Below the pieces are notes generated by a model, which had not been told where the DNA came from, made no database searches, and was given only the letters and a program-made list of their open reading frames with translations. Made by a program: the position numbers and the translations under genes. DNA of 64,000 nucleotides from Syntrophorhabdales bacterium. Its GTDB lineage: Bacteria; Desulfobacterota; Syntrophorhabdia; Syntrophorhabdales; WCHB1-27. The DNA lies in contig DATKNH010000116.1 of NCBI GenBank assembly GCA_035541455.1, positions 62,001 to 126,000 on the forward strand. Reading direction: 5' to 3'. How positions within the stretch are numbered: position 1 is the stretch's first letter; the number at the start of each line of letters is the position of its first letter. Shown here one piece after another: positions 52,822-60,557 of this stretch.

Positions 52822-52948
52822 TTTCGGGTTGAATTTCGCGCCTATCTTCGTTGCCCTTCGCCGGCATCTCGCTCGACGTACTCCAGTACGCCTTCGCTCG
52901 TGTCAGCTCGGAGCGCCTCGATATCCATCGAAATTCAACCCGAAATTA
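52819..52948. repeat. Stop-codon-anchored hairpin element, copy 2
   Basis: A perfect 20-bp inverted repeat (52819-52838 and 52929-52948) whose left arm begins with the selB stop codon. The core holds CTCGACGTACTCCAGTACGCC (52873-52892 region). Copy 1 at 46132-46257 has the same order and orientation relative to its gene. The arms of the two copies share TTCGG.TT.AA, and where they differ both sides of the stem differ together. Confidence 0.75.
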
Positions 52949-53187
52949 GCAGTCAGACCTTATTAATCTCATTTATTATGACGGGCAGTCTCTAGCTTTA
53001 TGACACAGCGCCAATTCTGACCATACTAATTCACCTCGCGAGAGTGTTGCGCTCCGCGCAGCGGATCGGGGTTGACCGGCTGTGGCGTTATGTCACACAG
53101 GCGGTCAAGAGATAAACTATCCGCAGTTATCATCAGTTGCCTTTATCCGCTCTTATCTGTGGCGAAAATGATTCTGAGTTTTTGGTG
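52949..53187. other. Intergenic region with imperfect inverted repeat and degenerate interspersed repeat
   Basis: TGACACAGCGCCA (53001-53013) pairs with TGGCGTTATGTCA (53083-53095), with one mismatch and one wobble, around a GC-rich centre with CTCGCGAG. At 53139-53168 the complement reads AGATAAGAGCGGATAA, similar to AGATGAACGCGGATAA at 59182-59197. No gene or tRNA is recognised. Confidence 0.4.
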
Positions 53188-54375
53188 CTAATCGAAGTCG
53201 GAATAGATCTCGCCGAAGCGGAGGCCGGCGATGGTTTTACCCAGGTAGTCCTGTCTTAATCCAGTTTTTGTCTTTTCGAAATCCTGAGCCTTTACCCCAT
53301 TGACGAGCGCCAGGTATGCTTCACAAAAGGCGGCGAGATGGTCAACTGCCTGGACCAGTTCGCCGTCGCGAGGGTTGTACCGGTCCTCGTTGTATCGGGC
53401 ACTTATCTCGTCACTCGTTGTCTCCTGCAGTCTGTTTTCAAGTGTCACCACGCTCTTGAATTCGATCTCGGTGAACATCCTCATCTCTCTGTGCCACTCT
53501 TCCTGTATCAGACTGTAGACCTCTTCTTCCATGCGTTCCTTCTCGTATTCTTTGATGAGGCTGTCCAGTCCGCCGACCGATTTCTTTACCGGGTGGACAA
53601 TGTCGCGCGTCAGCACCTCAGGGAGGTCATGAAAGAGCCCCGTGAAGTAGTTGTTGTAGCACCGCTGGGGGCATGCCTTGATTTCGAGCGAGAGAAGATA
53701 TGACAGTATAGCGACGATGAGCATATGGCCCAGCACGGAGGTTTCAGGCACTCTCCGGAGATGGCTCCACCTGAGCTGGAAACGCAGCTGTCCGCACAGA
53801 TCCGCAAAATTCTGGAGCCTCGTATAAAGGGCAAGCTGCTGGGATCCCTTGAGGTCATAATACTTTTCCTGCTTGCCCTCGAGCGATTTGCGGATCCCCT
53901 CGATCTCATACCCGCGCGGGTTTGCCCGCTCGATAATGTCGAACTCCCATTTTGTGGCATAAAAGTGAGCGGCGCTCAAAATCCTCTTATTCACGTTTTC
54001 GTGAGCATCTGCAAAGTAGGATTGAAATCTCGCGCAGATGTCCTCTCCCAGCGGCAGCATGATGGGGGCAAGCTGCTCGAAGACCCACCTGTTTAACTGT
54101 TCGTACTTGCTCTGATCTTCCCGGATGCGGTGAAAGATCTGGGGCTTGAGATCTGTCACGATGATGCGCTGCAGAAATTCGAAGAGGCCCCCTTCAATGA
54201 TCTCTATCCAGTTGAACTCCGGGTTATCTTCTTCAAACTTGCCGAGGATAAAGGAAATGACCATCTTATGGGCCTGTTTATCCAGTTCACGCAATTCCAC
54301 GGGGCGGATCTTGTCATTCCAGCGCTGCATGCTGGCTGCATCGTGGATCTTGAGAATCAGGGCCTTTCTGATCAT
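53188..54375 (-). CDS. HD domain protein (YfbR-like 5'-nucleotidase superfamily)
   Basis: A 395-residue cytoplasmic protein. Residues about 210-350 form an HD hydrolase domain: His217, His249-Asp250 in TGLFHDLPEVLTRD and a later Asp in VQAVDHLAAF, which resembles YfbR and related deoxynucleotidases. The first 200 residues form an extra helical region with no recognised domain. AAGGAG lies 12 bases upstream of the ATG. It is divergent from the MFS gene. The substrate is unknown. Confidence 0.82.
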   Translation of the reverse strand: MIRKALILKIHDAASMQRWNDKIRPVELRELDKQAHKMVISFILGKFEEDNPEFNWIEIIEGGLFEFLQRIIVTDLKPQIFHRIREDQSKYEQLNRWVFEQLAPIMLPLGEDICARFQSYFADAHENVNKRILSAAHFYATKWEFDIIERANPRGYEIEGIRKSLEGKQEKYYDLKGSQQLALYTRLQNFADLCGQLRFQLRWSHLRRVPETSVLGHMLIVAILSYLLSLEIKACPQRCYNNYFTGLFHDLPEVLTRDIVHPVKKSVGGLDSLIKEYEKERMEEEVYSLIQEEWHREMRMFTEIEFKSVVTLENRLQETTSDEISARYNEDRYNPRDGELVQAVDHLAAFCEAYLALVNGVKAQDFEKTKTGLRQDYLGKTIAGLRFGEIYSDFD

Positions 54376-54484
54376 AGTGCAGTTTCTCCTTGATCACTTC
54401 TTTCGGAGCGCGTTATTATCAAGCTGCCTTTTCAATCATAGCAGTGCCCGCGCAAAAGAACAACACAGGAGAAGAAGTAGAAGA

Positions 54485-55666
54485 ATGCAGGACGAACCGC
54501 TGATGGCAGGAGAGGAAGAAAGGAAGACCCATTTCCGCAATGTCATATTCATTTCCTTTTCACAGTTTGGAACAGCGGTGGGCTTCAATTTCGTTTACGT
54601 GTTCCTGCCCTTCTATGTCTCGGCAATAAGCCCTTACTCCACAAGGGACACGCTGCTGTGGCTGGGAGCCATCATGGGTTCTACGGGCCTCTGTCTGGCG
54701 TTTACGGCTCCGGGCTGGGGCTCTCTCAGCCATAAGTTCAGCCCGAAGTGGCTCTATCTCGCCGGCGTGCTTCCTCAAGGCGTGTTGATGTTGCTGATGG
54801 GTTTCTTTCCGAACCTGCACGTTCTGTTGATCCTCAGGATCCTGCAGGGAGGCTTCGGAGGAGTTTCTACCGCAGGTCTCATTATTGTTTCAATTTCATC
54901 ATCCCCGAAGAACAGAGCCTTTCATTTCGGGGTGTTCCAGTCCTCGCTCACGCTGGGCCAGCTTCTTGGTCCGCCTGCCGGGAGCTTCGCAGTGGGGTTG
55001 TTCGGGTATCAATGGGCGTTTGTGAGTGCCTCATTAATGTTATTTGCAGCCTCGCTATTTTGCTACTTTTTTGTGACGAGTCTGAAGCCATTGCCCGCAG
55101 AGATGAAATCCTCAATGCGGTCCTCGCTCGATAGCCGCACCATGACGGGCTGGGCCTTGTGCCTGGTGGCAACCATCCACCTCGTCTACTTGCCTACTGT
55201 TTTCCCGCTCATTTTTCAGAAATTCGGATTGGATAAAACCACCGGGCTCAAAATGGCGGGTCTGGTGGTCATGCTGTATACGTGCACGTCGATGATAGGT
55301 ACCTACCTGTGGAGCTTCCTGTCCCGTCGTACGGGCGCAAGAAAAATGATCAACTTCTTGCTCGTGTGCGGAGTCGCACTTCCTCTTGTCCTCATAGTTG
55401 TACAAGAGATAAGGTCATTCACCCTTGTTGTCATGCTGGAGTTGGGTATGGTCGCCGCGATTATTCCACTCACCATATCCGTATTTGCAGCCGAGCCGAA
55501 AGGCAATGTCATTGGTTTTATCAACGCGGCCAGGTTTGTGGGCATGGCAGTGGGGCCCTTTCTGGCTACATCACTCCTTGCCTTTGCAAACACATCGACG
55601 CTCTATCTTTCCGTGAGCGGCATCACCCTTGCGATATATCTGGCATCCAGGGCTTTCTTAAAGTAA
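54485..55666 (+). CDS. Major facilitator superfamily transporter
   Basis: A 393-residue inner-membrane carrier with twelve predicted helices. The loop between helices 2 and 3 has GWGSLSHKFSPKWLY, a variant of the MFS GxLaDrxGrr motif, and GPPAGSFAVGLFGYQWAF fits the helix 5 motif C region of drug exporters. ATG 54485 starts a short polar N terminus; a longer frame from 54146 overlaps the divergent HD gene and is rejected. The substrate is unknown, with efflux more likely than uptake. Confidence 0.88.
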   Translation: MQDEPLMAGEEERKTHFRNVIFISFSQFGTAVGFNFVYVFLPFYVSAISPYSTRDTLLWLGAIMGSTGLCLAFTAPGWGSLSHKFSPKWLYLAGVLPQGVLMLLMGFFPNLHVLLILRILQGGFGGVSTAGLIIVSISSSPKNRAFHFGVFQSSLTLGQLLGPPAGSFAVGLFGYQWAFVSASLMLFAASLFCYFFVTSLKPLPAEMKSSMRSSLDSRTMTGWALCLVATIHLVYLPTVFPLIFQKFGLDKTTGLKMAGLVVMLYTCTSMIGTYLWSFLSRRTGARKMINFLLVCGVALPLVLIVVQEIRSFTLVVMLELGMVAAIIPLTISVFAAEPKGNVIGFINAARFVGMAVGPFLATSLLAFANTSTLYLSVSGITLAIYLASRAFLK

Positions 55667-55748
55667 CGATATCAGCCTGCATTCAGCTCTTTTCGGCCCG
55701 TTGTGGTGCCGTTTCGTTGGCTTGGTTGGCTTGCTCGCAAATTTTTTC

Positions 55749-55820
55749 TTGACAAAGACATCTCCGTACAATAAAAAAGTGGGTAATGTCATATACTGAA
55801 CATCGTTCCAAATATGGAAT
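55749..55820 (+). promoter_or_regulatory. Promoter and IclR-type operator upstream of the catabolic cluster
   Basis: TTGACA (55749-55754) is followed after 17 bases by TAAAAA (55772-55777). Just downstream, TTCCA-aata-TGGAA (55806-55819) is a perfect palindrome of the kind bound by IclR-family regulators. The regulator gene starts about 110 bases downstream, so autoregulation is likely. The assignment is inferred from sequence and position. Confidence 0.5.
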
Positions 55821-55927
55821 GAAATATCGATCCGGTTTCTCCATTGACCAACATTCTGCATATCGCGCTATGGAAAGGTGATGGTGCATAATTGAAGTTC
55901 AGGTTAAGCAAGAAGGAATCCAATGAA

Positions 55928-56770
55928 ATGAAGAAGATCTATCGCAGAGAGGGCGGCAGGAATCCTACAGCCAGGAGCGGATCTGGTACGGAACGAATGC
56001 AGGCCAATTCTCTCGTGAGAGGCTTGCTTGTCCTGGAATGTTTCAGTCCCCATAAGGATAACTTCACCCTGGCCGAACTCTCAAGGCTCATCGAGATTCC
56101 AAAATCGAGTCTTCACAGGGTAGTGAAGACTCTCTCACAGATGAACTATCTCAGGTATGAAGAGCAGTCCAAACGCTACTATCTCGGGACGCGGGTACTC
56201 TCGCTCGGCTTTTCGGTACTGCAGAGCATGGAGCTGCGCGAGATTGCGAGACCCTGCCTTGAAAAGCTTTCGAGAGAATGCAACAAGACCGTGAACCTGG
56301 CCGTCTTCGACAGGAACGAGATGGTGTATGTGGAAAGGGTCAGGGTTCCCGGCATCAGGGTTTACAATGTCGGCGTCGGCAACAGGATTCCGCTGTGGAG
56401 CACAGCGGTGGGGAGAGCCGTCCTGGCTCACCTTGATCAACAAAAACTGGGGGACGTCCTCAAAGAACTTAAAGCCTCCCCTGAGTTCAACGGTGATAGA
56501 GAAAGTCTGAAGAAGATAATTGATAGTGTGAGGAGGGATGGTTTCGCCACAAGCGATCAGGAACATCAGCGGGGGATTATCGCCATAGCAGTGCCGGTTT
56601 TCTCTTCCACGGGAGTGGTTTGTGCGGTGAACCTCGTTGGCGAACCCGAGGATGTTTCTATGGAAAACCTGAAAAGAGAGTACGCGCCCAAGTTGATGAA
56701 AGTGGGGAAGGAGTTGTCGCTCGCGTTGGGGTACCGCGAAGAGAGTGACTATTCCGCCAAAATATCGTGA
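55928..56770 (+). CDS. IclR family transcriptional regulator
   Basis: A 280-residue regulator with an N-terminal winged helix (residues about 25-85, NFTLAELSRLIEIPKSSLHRVVKTL) and a C-terminal ligand-binding IclR domain (about 100-265) including VPLWSTAVGRAVLAH-like and DQEHQRGIIAIAVPVF blocks. ATG 55928 is chosen with AAGGA 11 bases upstream; a TTG at 55892 is possible. It overlaps the flavoprotein gene by 4 bases (GTGA), so it is the first gene of the operon it probably controls, using a pathway metabolite as effector. Confidence 0.9.
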   Translation: MKKIYRREGGRNPTARSGSGTERMQANSLVRGLLVLECFSPHKDNFTLAELSRLIEIPKSSLHRVVKTLSQMNYLRYEEQSKRYYLGTRVLSLGFSVLQSMELREIARPCLEKLSRECNKTVNLAVFDRNEMVYVERVRVPGIRVYNVGVGNRIPLWSTAVGRAVLAHLDQQKLGDVLKELKASPEFNGDRESLKKIIDSVRRDGFATSDQEHQRGIIAIAVPVFSSTGVVCAVNLVGEPEDVSMENLKREYAPKLMKVGKELSLALGYREESDYSAKIS

Positions 56771-58473
56771 GCAGCAGAAGGACATTTACGACACACAGTG
56801 CGGACGTGGTCATTCTGGGAGGCGGTGGTGCTGCAGCGCTGGCAGCATTGGCGGCCCGGGAATCGGGTGCGACCGTCGCCTTGATTACCAAGGAGTCCTC
56901 TTTAGTCGGTGGCGCAACCATTATGTCGGCAGGTGGAACGAGCGCTCCCTACACTGAGAAGGATAGTCCTGATACATTTCTCGCAGATATCCTGAAGACA
57001 GGCGGGGGTCTGAACAATCCACGGCTCGTGCGAATAGTCGCTGATGGAGGTGTGCCCGCAGTACTGAATCTAGAGAAGTACGGGTATCTTCTGGATCGAA
57101 AAGATGCGAACACCCTGCGCACGATCAAGCAGGGGGAGGGTCACGCATATCCGCGAGGAATGCTCGACAGGCGTGAAGCACTCGGCTTCTGCCACGCGCT
57201 GGGAAGAGCGCTCATGAGAAATGATATCCGGCTCTTCACCGAAATGATTGTTGCAAGGCTGCTGGTTAAAGATGGCCGGGTTGTCGGAGCGCTCGCATTC
57301 AGCCTTGTCACCGGCGACTACGTCGCATTCAGCGCAAAATCGGTGATCCTCGCCACAGGGGGTTTAGGTGCTCTCTATAAGCTCACTACTAACTCTGCAA
57401 TATTGACAGGCGACGGTTACGCAATGGCATTTGATGTGGGGGCTGAGCTTATCGATATGGAGATGGTGCAGTTTTTTCCGATCAATTTTCCCTACCCGCC
57501 CACAAGAAAAGGGAAGATGCTCGCCGTGTGCTCGCACTTCGGTTCCGGGGTCAAACTCTACAATGGGCTGGGCGAGAGATACATGGCGAACTACGATCCG
57601 GAGAGGCTGGAGTTTACAACGAGGGATATAGCTGCTCGCGCAAATTTCATGGAAATTAAGCAGGGTCGGGGCACAAAGAATGGTGCAATCATCGTCGATC
57701 CTCGAGATCATGACCCGAATATTTTGCAGAGATTTAAAACGTCCGTTCCGCACATTTACGCGATGTTTAGAGAAGTATACGGGGAGAAAGTGGCCGAATG
57801 GCAGGAACCGTTCGAGGCGATTCCGAGCCAGCATTTTTTCATGGGCGGCGTCAGGATAGACGAAGAGTGCAAGACAACTATTCCAGGCCTCTTTGCCGTC
57901 GGCGAAGTCTCGGGCGGCATGCACGGTGCGAACCGCCTCAGCGGTACTGCCTTAACGGAAATATTTGTCTTTGGTCCGCTTGTCGGAAAAATAGCGGCTC
58001 TCGACGCCAGAGGCGGAGACCTGATACCGTTTGATCGCCCGGATGTTGAGCGGGAGATCGACCGATTGGAAGAAGGGGTTGCTCACGGCAGAGGCAGTGC
58101 CAGGCCGTTTGAATTGAAGGATGCAATTCAGTCACTGGTCTGGGATAAGCTCGGTCCGGTACGGGAAGAGGCGGAGATGAAAGAGGCTGTTGCTCAGCTG
58201 GAGAGCATCCGGAGAACTGCATCCGAACAGATGGCGGTCAGAGATCAAAGCCGCACGTATAACCGGGACAGAATGGAGGCCATCGAAGTTCCTTTCATGA
58301 TAGCGACCGCGCTTCTTATGGTGCGCTCCGCACTGCTGCGCGAGGAGAGTCGCGGAGGGCATTATCGTTCGGATTTTCCGCTGCAGGATGACAATAAGTG
58401 GTTGAGAAATGTGGTGGTCATGAAGGGCAGAAGCGGCGATGCAGTTGTTGAAGCCAGAGAAAGAGTAAGATAG
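56767..58473 (+). CDS. Fumarate reductase/succinate dehydrogenase-type flavoprotein subunit
   Basis: A 568-residue FAD protein of the FrdA/SdhA/L-aspartate oxidase family. GGGGAAALAAL near residue 18 binds FAD, SAGGTSAPYTEKDSPDTF and TRDIAARANFMEIKQGRG are family blocks, and GEVSGGMHGANRLSGTALTE is the C-terminal FAD motif. It has no signal peptide. With the Fe-S protein 26 bases downstream it makes a two-subunit, apparently cytoplasmic complex; no membrane anchor gene is present. It starts at GTG 56767. It probably oxidises or reduces the intermediate handled by the enolase-superfamily enzymes of the cluster. Confidence 0.9.
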   Translation: MSSRRTFTTHSADVVILGGGGAAALAALAARESGATVALITKESSLVGGATIMSAGGTSAPYTEKDSPDTFLADILKTGGGLNNPRLVRIVADGGVPAVLNLEKYGYLLDRKDANTLRTIKQGEGHAYPRGMLDRREALGFCHALGRALMRNDIRLFTEMIVARLLVKDGRVVGALAFSLVTGDYVAFSAKSVILATGGLGALYKLTTNSAILTGDGYAMAFDVGAELIDMEMVQFFPINFPYPPTRKGKMLAVCSHFGSGVKLYNGLGERYMANYDPERLEFTTRDIAARANFMEIKQGRGTKNGAIIVDPRDHDPNILQRFKTSVPHIYAMFREVYGEKVAEWQEPFEAIPSQHFFMGGVRIDEECKTTIPGLFAVGEVSGGMHGANRLSGTALTEIFVFGPLVGKIAALDARGGDLIPFDRPDVEREIDRLEEGVAHGRGSARPFELKDAIQSLVWDKLGPVREEAEMKEAVAQLESIRRTASEQMAVRDQSRTYNRDRMEAIEVPFMIATALLMVRSALLREESRGGHYRSDFPLQDDNKWLRNVVVMKGRSGDAVVEARERVR

Positions 58474-58498
58474 CGCGGGAGGAAGGAAAACTGACGGG

Positions 58499-59164
58499 AT
58501 GAACGTGAAGTGCGATATATACCGGTTCGATCCTGAATCCGGTGCAAAGGAAAGATACGAGACCTACTTACTCGAAGCGGAACCCCTGGAGACAGTGCTG
58601 GATATACTGATACGGATATATCGCAATTCTCAGCCGTCTTTGAGTTTCAGGTTCGCGTGCGGAGTCGTAAAGTGCGGTGAATGCGCAGTCACCGTCAATG
58701 GGATACCCTGCCTTGCGTGTGATAAGAAGATAGAACCGGAAATGAAGATCGACCCCTTGCCGCAGCTTCCTGTGATCAAAGACCTTGTCATTGACCGGCG
58801 AAAGGCATTCGAGCAGATATTCAAGATTCTGCCGGAACTTGCGCGAAAGTTGGATACAAGCCGGCGATGGCAATCGGTCACGCCTGAGACTGCTGATCGC
58901 TATGTCCAGCTTACACGCTGCTTCGAATGTCTGATGTGCCAGTCTGCGTGCCCTGTATTCGGCATGATGCCGGAGAAATTTGCAGGACCTTTGGGGATGC
59001 TCTGGCTTGCACAGATGTCGCTCGATCCCAAGAGCCAGGCTGCCGTGGAGCCCTACGCCGGGCCCGCTCTGGAAATGTGCACGAGGTGCGGCGCCTGTTC
59101 CGATGTGTGCCCGTGCTCGGAAAAGATACTGGATCTGGCAATTGAGACGTTGGAGAAACGATAA
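58499..59164 (+). CDS. Fumarate reductase/succinate dehydrogenase-type iron-sulfur subunit
   Basis: A 221-residue FrdB/SdhB-like protein. The N-terminal ferredoxin domain binds a 2Fe-2S cluster through Cys54, Cys59, Cys62 and Cys74. The C-terminal helical domain has two cluster motifs, Cys141/144/147/151 and Cys194/197/200/204. All clusters needed for electron transfer are therefore present. It is the partner of the flavoprotein just upstream. Confidence 0.92.
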   Translation: MNVKCDIYRFDPESGAKERYETYLLEAEPLETVLDILIRIYRNSQPSLSFRFACGVVKCGECAVTVNGIPCLACDKKIEPEMKIDPLPQLPVIKDLVIDRRKAFEQIFKILPELARKLDTSRRWQSVTPETADRYVQLTRCFECLMCQSACPVFGMMPEKFAGPLGMLWLAQMSLDPKSQAAVEPYAGPALEMCTRCGACSDVCPCSEKILDLAIETLEKR

Positions 59165-59172
59165 GAACAAAA

Positions 59173-59201
59173 TTTTATCGCAGATGAACGCGGATAACAG
59201 C
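59173..59201. repeat. Short interspersed repeat (GCAGATGAACGCGGATAA type)
   Basis: TTTTATCGCAGATGAACG followed by CGGATAACAGC lies just after the Fe-S subunit gene. The complement of 53139-53168 is similar (AGATAAGAGCGGATAA). Both are intergenic and look like remnants of a dispersed repeat. The rest of the 144-base gap holds no gene. Confidence 0.35.
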
Positions 59202-59308
59202 AATGAGAGACGTTCGCCGATGAATATACCTGTGCCCAGCATTGTGATAAAGCGTCAATGCTGTTCACATCCCATCGCTTCGCCACTACCCCAGAAAGGA
59301 GATAAGAG

Positions 59309-60478
59309 ATGAAAATCAGTCGAGTCGAGATAATCCCGGTAGACATTCCTTACAAGATACCCTTCCGCGTTTCCTACGGAGCGGTAACATCAGGCAGTCA
59401 GATCATCTTCAGGATAATGACAGACGAGGGAATCGACGGTGTCGGGAGCGCCATCGGCATGGGTAAGATCGGCCTGACTCGCGAAAGCGCGATGGCACAG
59501 ATGAAAAGCATCGCCTCAGGTTTTCTACTGGGGCAAGATCCGCTCAACACAGAAGCCATCCTCAGCCGACTGGACGTTTTGCTCCCCGGCGGCTGGAGAG
59601 TAAAGGCGCACATAGATTATGCGCTCTACGATCTCAAGGGCAAGATATTGAACGTTCCCGTTTACCAATTGCTCGGCGGCCTCAGCCGCGAGAAGATACC
59701 TCTCGAGATAATTCTGATGATGGACGAACCCGAGGTCCAGGCCAGGATGGCGACCGAGTTTCTCGCTGCCGGATTTCACAGCATCAAAATGCACGTGGGC
59801 GGCGACCTGAAACTCGCAGTGAAGAGATTCAAGGCTGTTCGCGAGGCTGTCGGGCCCGACGTCCAGATTGCAGTGGATATGGCCAGCCTGAGAGGAACCG
59901 TGTGCCACTATAATGCCCACGACGCCCTGCGTGTGATTGAGGCTCTGGACGAGTACGATCTTCACTACGCGGAGCAGCCGGTGACAACGCCAGACATAGC
60001 CGGCTTCAAGTACATAAAGAGCCACACGAAAGTTCCCCTTGCGGCTGATGCGAGTGCGGAGTCCGTCGGCGATGCCTATGACATGATTAAAGAGGATGGA
60101 GCCGATATCTTCCATACACTCATGGGAAGGATTGGAGGCATCAGGAAATCCGTTATCTACACGAACCTCGTCGATGCTGCGGCCCTTGATTATGCAGTCT
60201 GCGTCTTGGGTAACGGCATTGAGCATGCAGCAGGTGCTCACTTTGCTGTATCGCGCGTGAAGAGAGAGAAAATCCTGGATGAGCTCAGTCTGATCTTTTA
60301 TCTTTACGGAGGGACTGAAACAAAGGATATCACCACAGACGTCACCAAAGAAATAAGCGGCAAGGTCGAGAAGGGCTATTTGTATCCGCCGAAAGGGCCG
60401 GGCTTGGGCGTTGAACTCAACCATGAGATGCTCAAGCGGTACGCACCGTCTGACGTGCACACGATCGTGGTGGAGTAG
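59309..60478 (+). CDS. Mandelate racemase/muconate lactonizing enzyme family protein, divergent active site
   Basis: A 389-residue enolase-superfamily enzyme with capping domain (1-125) and TIM barrel. The magnesium ligands Asp190, Glu222 and Asp247 are present. The barrel-strand-2 motif is K160-M-H162, so the second Lys of KxK is His, and Leu271 stands where MLE-type enzymes have their second catalytic Lys (HTLMGRIGG). It therefore cannot be a standard dual-lysine racemase or cycloisomerase; a dehydratase or an unusual member is more likely. AAAGGAG lies 9 bases before the ATG. It is clustered with a second, canonical member at 62757. Confidence 0.88.
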   Translation: MKISRVEIIPVDIPYKIPFRVSYGAVTSGSQIIFRIMTDEGIDGVGSAIGMGKIGLTRESAMAQMKSIASGFLLGQDPLNTEAILSRLDVLLPGGWRVKAHIDYALYDLKGKILNVPVYQLLGGLSREKIPLEIILMMDEPEVQARMATEFLAAGFHSIKMHVGGDLKLAVKRFKAVREAVGPDVQIAVDMASLRGTVCHYNAHDALRVIEALDEYDLHYAEQPVTTPDIAGFKYIKSHTKVPLAADASAESVGDAYDMIKEDGADIFHTLMGRIGGIRKSVIYTNLVDAAALDYAVCVLGNGIEHAAGAHFAVSRVKREKILDELSLIFYLYGGTETKDITTDVTKEISGKVEKGYLYPPKGPGLGVELNHEMLKRYAPSDVHTIVVE

Positions 60479-60557
60479 ATCGGTCAGGAGTAAGCAGTCA
60501 GCAGTGTGAAGATAAAATCGTGTGAATGGAAACATAATTGCGTGAAGTGAGGGAGAA

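Noticed and set aside
52949-53187. tRNA-Sec gene near selB
   Set aside because: No cloverleaf, T-loop GTTCRA or CCA-end pattern could be found in the GC-rich inverted repeat.
54146-54484. N-terminal extension of the MFS transporter
   Set aside because: The extra 113 codons overlap the divergent HD gene and lack membrane-protein character for this family. The start at 54485 gives a normal MFS N terminus.
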